8,352 nucleotides of DNA, taken from Microcaldota archaeon (GTDB taxonomy: Archaea > Micrarchaeota > Micrarchaeia > Anstonellales > Bilamarchaeaceae). The notes beneath the pieces are model-generated. The model ran no database searches and was not told where the DNA came from. It worked only from the letters and a program-made list of their open reading frames with translations. The translations under genes were made by a program, and so were the position numbers. This document shows positions 1 to 6,769 of the stretch, piece by piece (the first letter of the stretch is position 1; each line of letters starts with the position of its first letter). The stretch spans positions 1-8,352 of the forward strand of contig DAOUYQ010000032.1 in assembly GCA_030666035.1 (NCBI GenBank), in the 5' to 3' direction.

Positions 1-498
1 TATGGAGTTTTTGCATATGATTCCAGCGAAGATGCCATCCAAAATACCACGGTTTTCAATGCAAGCAAAGCAGCCTTCCATACAATCTCCAGCTCCAACA
101 TTACATTCATCAACAATACCGCGCGGGATGGCAATTGCCCCGGATTTTACATCCACGATAACTCCAACTATGTTTTACTGGAAAATAATATTGTTTACAA
201 CTCAACTACTGGTTTTACCATCTACCAGAATTCGGGATACGCCCGCATAATCAACAACACTGCACACAATAACACTCATGGTTTCTTTATCCGTACAAGC
301 AACTATACTATCCTTACCAACAACACAGCACACAACAACTCCCTCTATGGATTCCGCATTGTTCAAAGCTCAGGCAATAACCTGACTTCCAATAACCTGA
401 CCAATAATGGAGGGCAGGGAATCAATATGGATGCAGTTAGCAGTTCAAACACCCTCAGCTCCAACTACATCTGCTTCAACACAAACACAGACCTGGAC
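1..498 (+). repeat. Beta-helix coil repeats, about 69 bases per coil (7 coils)
   Basis: Seven degenerate in-frame repeats encode successive beta-helix coils. Each has a G-[FIY]-x-[IV] strand, an SS-N turn and an NNTxxNN turn. The repeats are protein-level: DNA copies diverge mainly through mixed AAC/AAT asparagine codons. The stretch at 314-334 is identical over 21 bases to 6654-6674 in the neighbouring gene. Confidence 0.
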
Positions 499-1149
499 AA
501 CAACAATGCAACCAACGCAGGAACCCTGGACACCTGCGGCTCCTGGAATCTTTGGAATGAATCCGGCCACCCAGGATGCACCTTCCGCTGCACAGAGGTA
601 TGGCAATACTTCTATGGAGACGTGAATGGCTCCCTCCTCCTTGCCCCAACCCAGAGCGATATTTTCTATTCCTGGAACTGGAGCGGCCAGAACGGAAAAG
701 TCTATGTACTAAGCGAGAATGCAACAATAGACTGGCCCTCCATTATTGCATTGGGCAGGAATACCTCAGAGCAGAATTCCACAAACGATTTCACCGAGCT
801 CGACACTCTCTTAGGCATCTCAACAGAACCCGACAACATAAACTACACCTACTCATACGATGGGAGCAACCCGCTGCAAACCCAAAACTGGACTCTCTTT
901 GAGCACTTCGTCCCTTATCTCCCGGTTGCAAATTCCAGCGTCTTCAACAATGGGTTCCTTACCGGAATCGCATGGGATTCCTCCCAGGATGGGGGCGGAG
1001 GCCAGTTCAACATATCCGACAACGAAGACGTAGTATTCGTTTCACAGATAAACGGAAGCGCGCCAAATGATTATGAGAGACGGGTGCCCGCAGCCCTTGC
1101 AACCTACAAAGGCGGAAGCGTTGTAGAATTCTGGGTAGAATTGGATTAA
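1..1149 (+). CDS. Right-handed parallel beta-helix (NosD-like) surface protein, 5'-truncated
   Basis: This frame is open from the first base and ends with TAA at 1147-1149, giving the last 382 residues of a protein whose start lies outside the window. Residues 1 to about 165 form seven coils of 22-24 residues of the type GFxI-x-SSNYxIL-x-NNTAHNNS, the pattern of NosD/PbH1 parallel beta-helices. The helix closes with a Cys-containing segment (CGSWN at residues 179-183, then GCTFRC). Residues from about 198 to the end form a beta-rich domain with landmarks ALGRNTSEQNSTNDFTELD near residue 250 and ERRVPAALATYKGG near 359. I believe this C-terminal module recurs in archaeal surface proteins, but I cannot name a family. 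No transmembrane segment or sorting motif is visible at the C-terminus. N-X-S/T sequons are dense, as expected for a secreted, N-glycosylated archaeal protein. The homonymous NosD copper role is not implied, because only the fold is shared. The likely role is adhesion or cell-surface structure (inference). Confidence 0.
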   Translation, partial: YGVFAYDSSEDAIQNTTVFNASKAAFHTISSSNITFINNTARDGNCPGFYIHDNSNYVLLENNIVYNSTTGFTIYQNSGYARIINNTAHNNTHGFFIRTSNYTILTNNTAHNNSLYGFRIVQSSGNNLTSNNLTNNGGQGINMDAVSSSNTLSSNYICFNTNTDLDNNNATNAGTLDTCGSWNLWNESGHPGCTFRCTEVWQYFYGDVNGSLLLAPTQSDIFYSWNWSGQNGKVYVLSENATIDWPSIIALGRNTSEQNSTNDFTELDTLLGISTEPDNINYTYSYDGSNPLQTQNWTLFEHFVPYLPVANSSVFNNGFLTGIAWDSSQDGGGGQFNISDNEDVVFVSQINGSAPNDYERRVPAALATYKGGSVVEFWVELD

Positions 1150-1155
1150 GATCAA

Positions 1156-1207
1156 CTGGGCAGCTTCGGAACCACTTCGGTTCCCCCAGGGTTAGCACTC
1201 TGCTAGC
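1156..1207 (+). terminator. Two tandem intergenic hairpins; candidate terminator or RNA-processing element
   Basis: Six bases after the upstream stop codon there are two adjacent inverted repeats. The first has a perfect 6-bp stem, GGAACC (1168-1173) with GGTTCC (1179-1184), and a 5-base loop. An outer stem, CTGGG (1156-1160) with CCCAG (1185-1189), encloses it with a 7-base bulge on the 5' side. The second pairs GTTAGCA (1191-1197) with TGCTAGC (1201-1207) around a 3-base loop, with one T-G wobble. There is no T-run directly after, which archaeal termination usually relies on; the nearest is a short TTCTTTT at 1230-1236. Termination, 3' end protection or a protein-binding palindrome are all possible. 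Confidence 0.
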
Positions 1208-1211
1208 ATTA

Positions 1212-1226
1212 TGTAACATATATAAA
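1212..1226 (+). promoter_or_regulatory. Archaeal TATA-box promoter for the downstream giant gene
   Basis: TATATAAA lies at 1219-1226, preceded by GTAAC, a weak match to a BRE position. The centre of the TATA box is about 27 bases before ATG 1250, the usual archaeal distance from TATA box to transcription start. This predicts a leaderless or nearly leaderless mRNA starting at or just before that ATG, and no Shine-Dalgarno sequence is present. The geometry argues against the in-frame TTG at 1235, which would lie upstream of the predicted transcript start. Confidence 0.
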
Positions 1227-1249
1227 GTATTCTTTTGAAACCTTTCTTT

Positions 1250-3352
1250 ATGAAGTGGTCTCATTCCGAGACAGGGATACTGCCGGTTATATTTATCCCA
1301 GTAGTACTCATGACTTTCTTCCTCTTTAGCGGCACCAATTTCACCAATGATTCACTAGATTGTATTGAATATGGCGGCCAATGCTTTGCCCCGGTTGATG
1401 AAATAATAAACGAAACTTCAGCAACCAATGAATCTGAGTATGTTGATGTAGATGATTACCTCAACACAACAGAAGGCTCCAATGAAACACTCTCCGTTCC
1501 CCTGCTCCCCCAGAGTGATGCCAATGCCACTGAAAGCGAATCCACCCCTTCAGAATCAAATGAAACAATTGAAACTGCCCCCAAAGAACCTCCCCTTGAA
1601 GAAAACGAAACAATAGGCGACGAATTTGTTGATGTAGATGAACTCATTAACACAACTGAAGAATCAAACAAAACCATTGAAGAATTCCTTGAAATAGATG
1701 ATTACCTTAACCTCACCAACCAAACAGAACTCCCCGAATCCGATGAAAGCCTTGAAAATGATACAGCTCTTCTGCTCAACGAAACCCTTAACCTTACAAG
1801 GAGTAACGATTCAATTTTTGGATTAAACACTACAACCATTGCAAATATTACAAATCATTCAGCTTCCATTCCCTTCACCCTGTTAGCTGCAAACGGCCTT
1901 TCACTCAACGCATCAGTCTCTTTTATCAAAGATGGAGTGCAGATTTCTCCAACTCCACTTGCCCCAGCTCTTCACAGCGCTGCTAAAGCAGCAATTACAA
2001 ATTTTGGAATCGCCCCAGGCAAATACAACATGATTCTTATTCCTTCCAAGCCTAATTCTACATCCAAGGATGGCATTCTCCGGGTCCCGGTTTCCCAAAT
2101 CCTATTCAAAGATGTTGAAATAACTGCAAAAACCAAGCCAGTATTGAAACTGGAAGGCCTTTCTGCCAGAGCAACCCCATTTGGAAAATTCACCCAGCAA
2201 GCCTATGCAATTGACCCCACAGATTTCAATTTCACTGAAGCAGAAGTAACTGTATTGGCCAAAGGAAGCGAGCTCTACAAATGCGCAGACTGGATTTATG
2301 ATGAGCAAAAATGCACCGGCAAATGGATTAAAATAATGAACATCACCCCAGGGGAAAACTATACAATCCTCATTGATGCATCTGACCCTGCCTATGCAGA
2401 ATACAATGCCACCCTGGGCGCCCCGCGCTGTGCAGATGACACTTCCCCATGCATTGCAAACTCTTCTTTGCTCCAATCCAGGGATTCTATATGGTTTACT
2501 TCGGAGCCCAACCAGCCCAATACAGTGGATGCGTGCACTGATGGCAGCTCAGGCTGGTACATGAGCGATGAATCAGTCGAAAACATAACAATAGAAAGCC
2601 TCACTGCCCCAACAGACACTTTCAATGAAGGCGACCTGGTCCGGGTAAATGCCACTGTTTACTGCTGGTTCACCGGTGCACACAACAACATAAATTTTGT
2701 TTACGCAAACGATGCCTCAAACCCTTCCTGGAGCGTCAAGAATTACACCGACCCCTGCCCGGGACACGGTTTCCAGCAGGTAAGCAGGACTTTTACGCTG
2801 GATAATAATCCCGGAGAGCATGTAGTCCGCGTAATAATCCAGTACGATGGAAACACAGGCACTACCTGCGGAGGCGGCAACTATGATGACAATGATGACC
2901 TGGCTTTCCAGGTGAATGGAACCGGGCCCACAGTAAACCTTGTATCCCCTCTTGAGGGGGAAACAGCATGTGATGGGATAGCCTCATTTATATTCAATGT
3001 AACTGATTCATCAACATGCGATCTCCTAATTGATGGAAGGGTTGACCAGGGCAGCATAACTGCAGCAGCAGATACAAATTATGAATTCAACGCATCCCTG
3101 CTTTCCGGTGCGCACACCTGGGCAGTAAGATGCGGTGCAATAACAAGTGAAACCAGGAACTTTACCCAGTGCCCCAAAAAAAAGCATATTCGAGGAAACC
3201 TTCACTTCCGGTGGGGGCTTTGCCCCGGATGTGCCCAACACCGCGCCCTGGCAAAGGGGAAATGCAACCCAGATGAATGGATGCCACCTGGATTCTTCCT
3301 GTGCAGGGACAAACCTTGCAGCAAATTATTTCCCGAACGGCCCCTACGATGA
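1250..3352 (+). CDS. Giant multidomain surface protein, N-terminal part (ends after frameshift)
   Basis: The ATG at 1250 is chosen over an in-frame TTG at 1235 because of the TATA spacing. Residues 10-29 are hydrophobic (GILPVIFIPVVLMTFFLFSG): a signal peptide or an uncleaved signal anchor, since no clear AXA cleavage site follows. Residues about 32-203 are an acidic, Asn/Thr/Ser-rich stalk with a repeated VDVDDYLN-like motif and many sequons. Residues about 206-390 form beta domains that include YAIDPTDFNFTEAEVTVLAKG from 319 and the Cys pair in YKCADWIYDEQKC. Another Cys-rich beta domain runs from about 427 (CTDGSSGWY) to 560, with a GGGNYDDNDDLAF motif. An Ig-like domain follows at about 561-642 (VNLVSPLEGETACDG). 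The frame leaves the real protein at the A8 run 3176-3183. The last 56 codons, to TGA at 3350-3352, encode a basic, Cys-rich tail without sequons, unlike everything around it, so the tail is probably spurious. Confidence 0.
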   Translation: MKWSHSETGILPVIFIPVVLMTFFLFSGTNFTNDSLDCIEYGGQCFAPVDEIINETSATNESEYVDVDDYLNTTEGSNETLSVPLLPQSDANATESESTPSESNETIETAPKEPPLEENETIGDEFVDVDELINTTEESNKTIEEFLEIDDYLNLTNQTELPESDESLENDTALLLNETLNLTRSNDSIFGLNTTTIANITNHSASIPFTLLAANGLSLNASVSFIKDGVQISPTPLAPALHSAAKAAITNFGIAPGKYNMILIPSKPNSTSKDGILRVPVSQILFKDVEITAKTKPVLKLEGLSARATPFGKFTQQAYAIDPTDFNFTEAEVTVLAKGSELYKCADWIYDEQKCTGKWIKIMNITPGENYTILIDASDPAYAEYNATLGAPRCADDTSPCIANSSLLQSRDSIWFTSEPNQPNTVDACTDGSSGWYMSDESVENITIESLTAPTDTFNEGDLVRVNATVYCWFTGAHNNINFVYANDASNPSWSVKNYTDPCPGHGFQQVSRTFTLDNNPGEHVVRVIIQYDGNTGTTCGGGNYDDNDDLAFQVNGTGPTVNLVSPLEGETACDGIASFIFNVTDSSTCDLLIDGRVDQGSITAAADTNYEFNASLLSGAHTWAVRCGAITSETRNFTQCPKKKHIRGNLHFRWGLCPGCAQHRALAKGKCNPDEWMPPGFFLCRDKPCSKLFPERPLR
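1394..1720 (+). repeat. Acidic stalk with repeated VDVDDYLN-type motif
   Basis: In-frame copies encode VDEIINET (residue 49), EYVDVDDYLNTTE (63), EFVDVDELINTTEE (125) and EFLEIDDYLNLTN (145). The pattern is E-[YF]-[VL]-[DE]-[VI]-D-[DE]-x-[LI]-N-x-T, each copy ending in or next to an N-glycosylation sequon. Spacing is irregular (14, 62 and 20 residues), and the intervening sequence is acidic and rich in Ser, Thr, Asn and Pro. Such a segment next to the membrane would act as an extended, negatively charged, probably glycosylated spacer (inference). Confidence 0.
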
Positions 3353-6239
3353 TATGGCCACAAAAGTCCTTTTCATGAACCTTTCCAAATATGCAAATGT
3401 AACCCTTGCATTCTACCATTACAGGTATTTTGAAACTGCCTTAACCCTTTGGGATGCGGGAGTAGTAGAAATAAACAATGGAACAGGATGGACCCGCCTC
3501 ACCCCTGAAGGCGGCTATTCAGGCACAGTAGATAACACTGCCGGCAGTTCCCTCGCAAACAAGCAGGCATACGGCTACCACGGCTCTTCCTGGGAGCTGG
3601 AAATCTTCAACATTTCCAATTATTCCAGTGATGAAAACGTAATTTTCCGCTTCTATTTTGCAGCAGACCAGGCAGTAGCTGACCGCGGCTGGTTCATAGA
3701 TGACATAAAGGTTTTCGGGGATCCTTTAATTGACTATGGAATAATCTCAGTCTGGGACACTTCCGATACCCAAACTGTAATTCCCGGGGAAAATAACACC
3801 TTTTATGCAAATTATTCTTATTTCAATGGAACCCCGATTTCCGGCCCCGCAGGAACCTGCAACATCACCACAAACGCAACCTACCAGATGACATACAACA
3901 GCGCAACGGGCATTTATGAATTCAACCAGAGCTTCCCTGCAGCCATAAGCGCCGTCTTTTCGGTCACCTGCCAAAAAAACAGCAGCTTTATCCCGGATTG
4001 CAAATCAGGGGACTATGTAATTACCGATGTGGCGCTCACTAATCTCTCCTGCTGGGAATCCCCGCACCCGATAACCCCTCCATACCCTGGAGCGGACAAG
4101 CTCCTCTACCTTTTCTGCAACTACAGCTACCTCAATGATACTCCCGTGGACTCGGATGGAGTCTGCAGCTGGCAGGACAGCAGCTACATTGATTATTATT
4201 TTTATGGCCAGCAGGCCTTCAACCAGAGGAACATACCCTTTTCCGGAGAGAAGCAGATACTCTATTCATTCAATGACGTATGGGCCGAGCTGAACAAATC
4301 AAGGGAGCATGGAAAAATAACCTGCTACAATGAAACGCAGGGAGCCTTGGTTGTATACGCCTGCCTTGATTACCTCAACGCCAGCAAGGATGAGAACCTG
4401 AACCTCAACAACAGCAACGAATCCGCAGACTGTTTTTTTGTGGGCAACCTGAGCTGCGACCAGTTCGCAGCCACAAGCGGAGTCCCAAAAGGAACATTTG
4501 CATGGGTTTCCATGGACCTGAACATGACGGAGTTCTACAATACCTGGAACAACATAGGCAGCCCAGCTTCCGTGGACATGCAGTTCACATACGGCTGCCC
4601 CAACTGCAGTTACAGCCTCTCCAATACGCCCCACAATGCTTCCCAGTATGCCCCGGATTTAATGATTCTCCACAGGCTTGACGCTTTTGTGGACAACGGA
4701 ACACACAACATTTCCGTGGACACTGCAGGAAACCTGAACCTCACCAAATTTGGGAATGTTTTAATTTCAGATGGGCATCTGGACAACTCATCCAATTTCT
4801 CCACCCAGGGTGGATATCTTTATGCCCCGGATGCTGCAGCTTTTGAGGTGCTCTCAGAGATAACGGTTGAAGCCTACATAAATGTGGAGCAGGATGTTCC
4901 CAAAGAGAGGGCAATATTTAGCAGGTGGGCATATTCGCCCATAAATAAGTGCGGGGCCGGAATGGACCAGCCCTGCATCAACCAGAGAAGCAGCAGGCTG
5001 TTCCTGGATAAAGAAGGCCACCTCACTGCCCAGCTCTCCCATAATGGGAGAATGGGAGGCACAATTACCCTGAGGGACCCGGAGGAATTCCCGGTTGGGG
5101 AATGGGTGCATGCGGGCTTTGTATTTGATGGAACCGAAGTGCGCCTATACAGGAATTCAGTTATAGTTGCCAGAACCGAAGCATTTTCAGGCTATAAGCT
5201 CCACGACAGCACTTCCCCATGGGTAATCGGGGCAGATGATGCAGGAAACCATGCTTATGCAGAAAGCATCCTCATAGATGAGCTGAGAATACTAAAGCGG
5301 GGGCTGGAGGATTGGGAGTTCGTAAGCCATGCCAATGCGGACCTCTGGCAGATAAAGAGCCAGTCCATCCCGGAAACAGAGCATACTTTTGTGTCCTACA
5401 ACCTGAGCGGGAATAAGCGCAATTTCACCAGGGCCGCAGACACCAGCGGAGAGAACCTCATTAAGCTTTCCCTTCTTGGGAATTCCCTTAACATGAGCTT
5501 CAATTCTTCCACCGGCTTTTACCAAGGGCAGAGGGCAATCCCCTATGGCTTCCATGCGGGCAACTACAGCATAAACTATACCTGCTCAAAAAGCGGCGCA
5601 GAGCCCAGAAACGATGATTCAAACTGGTCAATATATGCAGAAGCCCCCACTTGCAGCATAGACGGCTACCTGGACCCCATCCATCTTGGCACTTACCAGT
5701 ATGTGAACTGGTCCCTAAACAGCAACGTTCCCCCCCTCGAAGCATACTACAACATAACTCATTCAGATGGCTACATCTACAGCCATTACAATACTGAGCT
5801 TGAGAATGGGAGGACATACATAAACCATGCCCCCGGAACCGCAAAGATAACCTGCTATATAAGAAACGACAATTCCAGCTACAGCTCCACTGTAGAGTTC
5901 AACATCACCGGGCCAATCGATTGTTTCTATGCCGGGGGCGCAAATGCAACTTACATGCTTGCAGGAAACCTCACAGATGTGAAGGAGGATTCTGCCTGCA
6001 TAACCGTGGAAGCGGACAACGTAACCATAGATTGTGCAGGATATTCTGTTATGGGGAACGGCACCGGTTATGGATTCCTGGTCCACGGGCAATCCGGCAC
6101 AATCCTGAAAAACTGCAATATAAACACATATTCAGCAGCAGTCTACTGGGAAATACCCACAACGGCACAATCCAGAACAATACTCTCTGGAATAGCACCA
6201 ATGGCATTTACATGGATCCCTCCTACAACAACACGATAA
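3147..6239 (+). CDS. Giant surface protein, middle part: MAM-like, Ig-like, LamG-like and beta-helix start
   Basis: This frame is open from a GTG at 3147, but that codon lies inside the preceding Ig-like domain, and sensible protein begins only after the A8 run. There is no promoter or signal peptide, so it is almost certainly the continuation of the gene starting at 1250. Residue numbers here count from 3147. A MAM-like or immune-inhibitor-A-type jelly roll spans about 14-193, from IFEETF to GWFIDDIKVFG. Ig-like segments follow at about 205-290 (NNTFYANYSYFNGTPISG, then MTYNSATGIYEF) and 300-395. Residues 395-545 are unassigned but Cys- and sequon-rich. A LamG-like lectin fold covers about 546-722, with ITVEAYINV, GEWVHAGFVFDG and ILIDELRILKRGL. 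Further Ig-like segments occupy 740-920. A NosD-type beta-helix start follows at 926 (YMLAGNLT, then NVTIDCAGYSVMGNGTGYG). The frame loses the beta-helix pattern after VYW at 6141-6149, and the last 30 codons before TAA at 6237-6239 look spurious. Confidence 0.
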   Translation: MKPGTLPSAPKKSIFEETFTSGGGFAPDVPNTAPWQRGNATQMNGCHLDSSCAGTNLAANYFPNGPYDDMATKVLFMNLSKYANVTLAFYHYRYFETALTLWDAGVVEINNGTGWTRLTPEGGYSGTVDNTAGSSLANKQAYGYHGSSWELEIFNISNYSSDENVIFRFYFAADQAVADRGWFIDDIKVFGDPLIDYGIISVWDTSDTQTVIPGENNTFYANYSYFNGTPISGPAGTCNITTNATYQMTYNSATGIYEFNQSFPAAISAVFSVTCQKNSSFIPDCKSGDYVITDVALTNLSCWESPHPITPPYPGADKLLYLFCNYSYLNDTPVDSDGVCSWQDSSYIDYYFYGQQAFNQRNIPFSGEKQILYSFNDVWAELNKSREHGKITCYNETQGALVVYACLDYLNASKDENLNLNNSNESADCFFVGNLSCDQFAATSGVPKGTFAWVSMDLNMTEFYNTWNNIGSPASVDMQFTYGCPNCSYSLSNTPHNASQYAPDLMILHRLDAFVDNGTHNISVDTAGNLNLTKFGNVLISDGHLDNSSNFSTQGGYLYAPDAAAFEVLSEITVEAYINVEQDVPKERAIFSRWAYSPINKCGAGMDQPCINQRSSRLFLDKEGHLTAQLSHNGRMGGTITLRDPEEFPVGEWVHAGFVFDGTEVRLYRNSVIVARTEAFSGYKLHDSTSPWVIGADDAGNHAYAESILIDELRILKRGLEDWEFVSHANADLWQIKSQSIPETEHTFVSYNLSGNKRNFTRAADTSGENLIKLSLLGNSLNMSFNSSTGFYQGQRAIPYGFHAGNYSINYTCSKSGAEPRNDDSNWSIYAEAPTCSIDGYLDPIHLGTYQYVNWSLNSNVPPLEAYYNITHSDGYIYSHYNTELENGRTYINHAPGTAKITCYIRNDNSSYSSTVEFNITGPIDCFYAGGANATYMLAGNLTDVKEDSACITVEADNVTIDCAGYSVMGNGTGYGFLVHGQSGTILKNCNINTYSAAVYWEIPTTAQSRTILSGIAPMAFTWIPPTTTR
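3176..3183 (+). other. A8 homopolymer at +1 frame transition
   Basis: Upstream, the Ig-like domain reads in the frame of ATG 1250 through NFTQCP. Downstream, a continuous MAM-like domain starting IFEETFTSGGGF reads one base further on. The junction is a run of eight A; seven A would join the two as QCPKKSIFEETF. A -1 shift here would instead hit TGA at 3274-3276, so only +1 or -2 restores the protein. The cause could be a homopolymer assembly error, a real one-base insertion, or polymerase slippage on A8. Confidence 0.
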
Positions 6240-6769
6240 TCGAAAACCAGCTTTTCAACAATTCCCAGGACGGCCTGCACCTGGACGATTCGCACAACAA
6301 TACAATACGCAACAATACTGCCTACGATAATTCCCGCCACGGTTTCTTCCTTTACTATGCAAGCCAGAATAACCTTTCAGATAACACTGCAGCAAACAAC
6401 ACAAATGACGGTATCCTCCTTGGCTTCAGTTCCAACAACAACCTTATCAACAATATAGCTTACAACAACAGCAGAGGTATTGAGCTTTGGTTTACTGCCA
6501 ACTCAAACACCTTGAGGGAGAATACAGCCCGCGATAACTCCTACGATGGCTTCCTCCTCTCCACAGCATCCCATAACATCCTGATAAACAACACAGCCTA
6601 TGGAAACAGCGGTCATGGGTACAACCTGTGGTCCAGCTCCAATAACAACACCTTTACCAACAACACAGCACACAGCAACGGCCAGTACGGCATCCAGGTC
6701 CACAATTCCAATGAGACGAATGCAACCAATACCCACCTTTACAACAACTCAGGGCAGGACCTCCATGTC
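6011..6769 (+). repeat. First beta-helix repeat array of the giant protein (about 11 coils)
   Basis: Coils of 22-24 residues follow the NosD start. They read, for example, GIYMDPSYNNTIIENQLFNNS, with later coils beginning GLHLDDSHNNTIRNNT and GFFLYYASQNNLSDNT. The array spans the frame change at 6147-6151, which shows that both frames belong to the same protein. It ends at about DLHVTTDS (6758-6781), where a non-repetitive linker domain begins. Confidence 0.
6146..6153 (+). other. Second frame transition (-1), near a GGG run
   Basis: The incoming frame reads NTYSAAVYW up to TGG 6147-6149. The outgoing frame reads GNTHNGTIQNNT from GGA 6149-6151. Re-using the G at 6149 joins them as AAVYWGNTHNGT, a normal beta-helix coil. 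This is what loss of one G from a four-G run would produce. The zero-frame codons (TGG GAA ATA) do not form a canonical X XXY YYZ slippery site, so programmed -1 frameshifting is not supported. The shift restores the frame of the ATG at 1250. Confidence 0.

Noticed and set aside
2..902. Other + strand frames at 2-250, 407-625 and 576-902
   Set aside because: They overlap the beta-helix protein in shifted frames. Their products are Thr/Pro/Ser- or Arg-rich strings with no coil pattern.
1..1149. Copper-processing NosD function (nitrous oxide reductase maturation)
   Set aside because: Only the parallel beta-helix fold is shared. No nos genes are nearby, and the proteins have added lectin-like or Ig-like modules and dense sequons.
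1235..1249. TTG at 1235 as start of the giant gene
   Set aside because: It is only nine bases after the TATA box and thus upstream of the expected transcript start. ATG 1250 fits the spacing.
3147..3176. GTG at 3147 as an independent gene start
   Set aside because: It lies inside the Ig-like domain read in the other frame (SETRNFTQC), with no promoter, ribosome binding site or signal peptide. The following residues before the A8 run show no domain character.
3176..3184. Programmed -1 frameshift at A-AAA-AAG
   Set aside because: The motif exists in the A8 run, but a -1 shift enters a frame that stops at 3274-3276, while the domain continues in the +1 frame.
476..5844. Minus-strand open frames (for example 2102-2476, 4299-4634, 5500-5844)
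   Set aside because: They are antisense to well-supported coding sequence, lack domain character, and arise from the stop-poor complement of Asn/Thr/Ser-rich codons.
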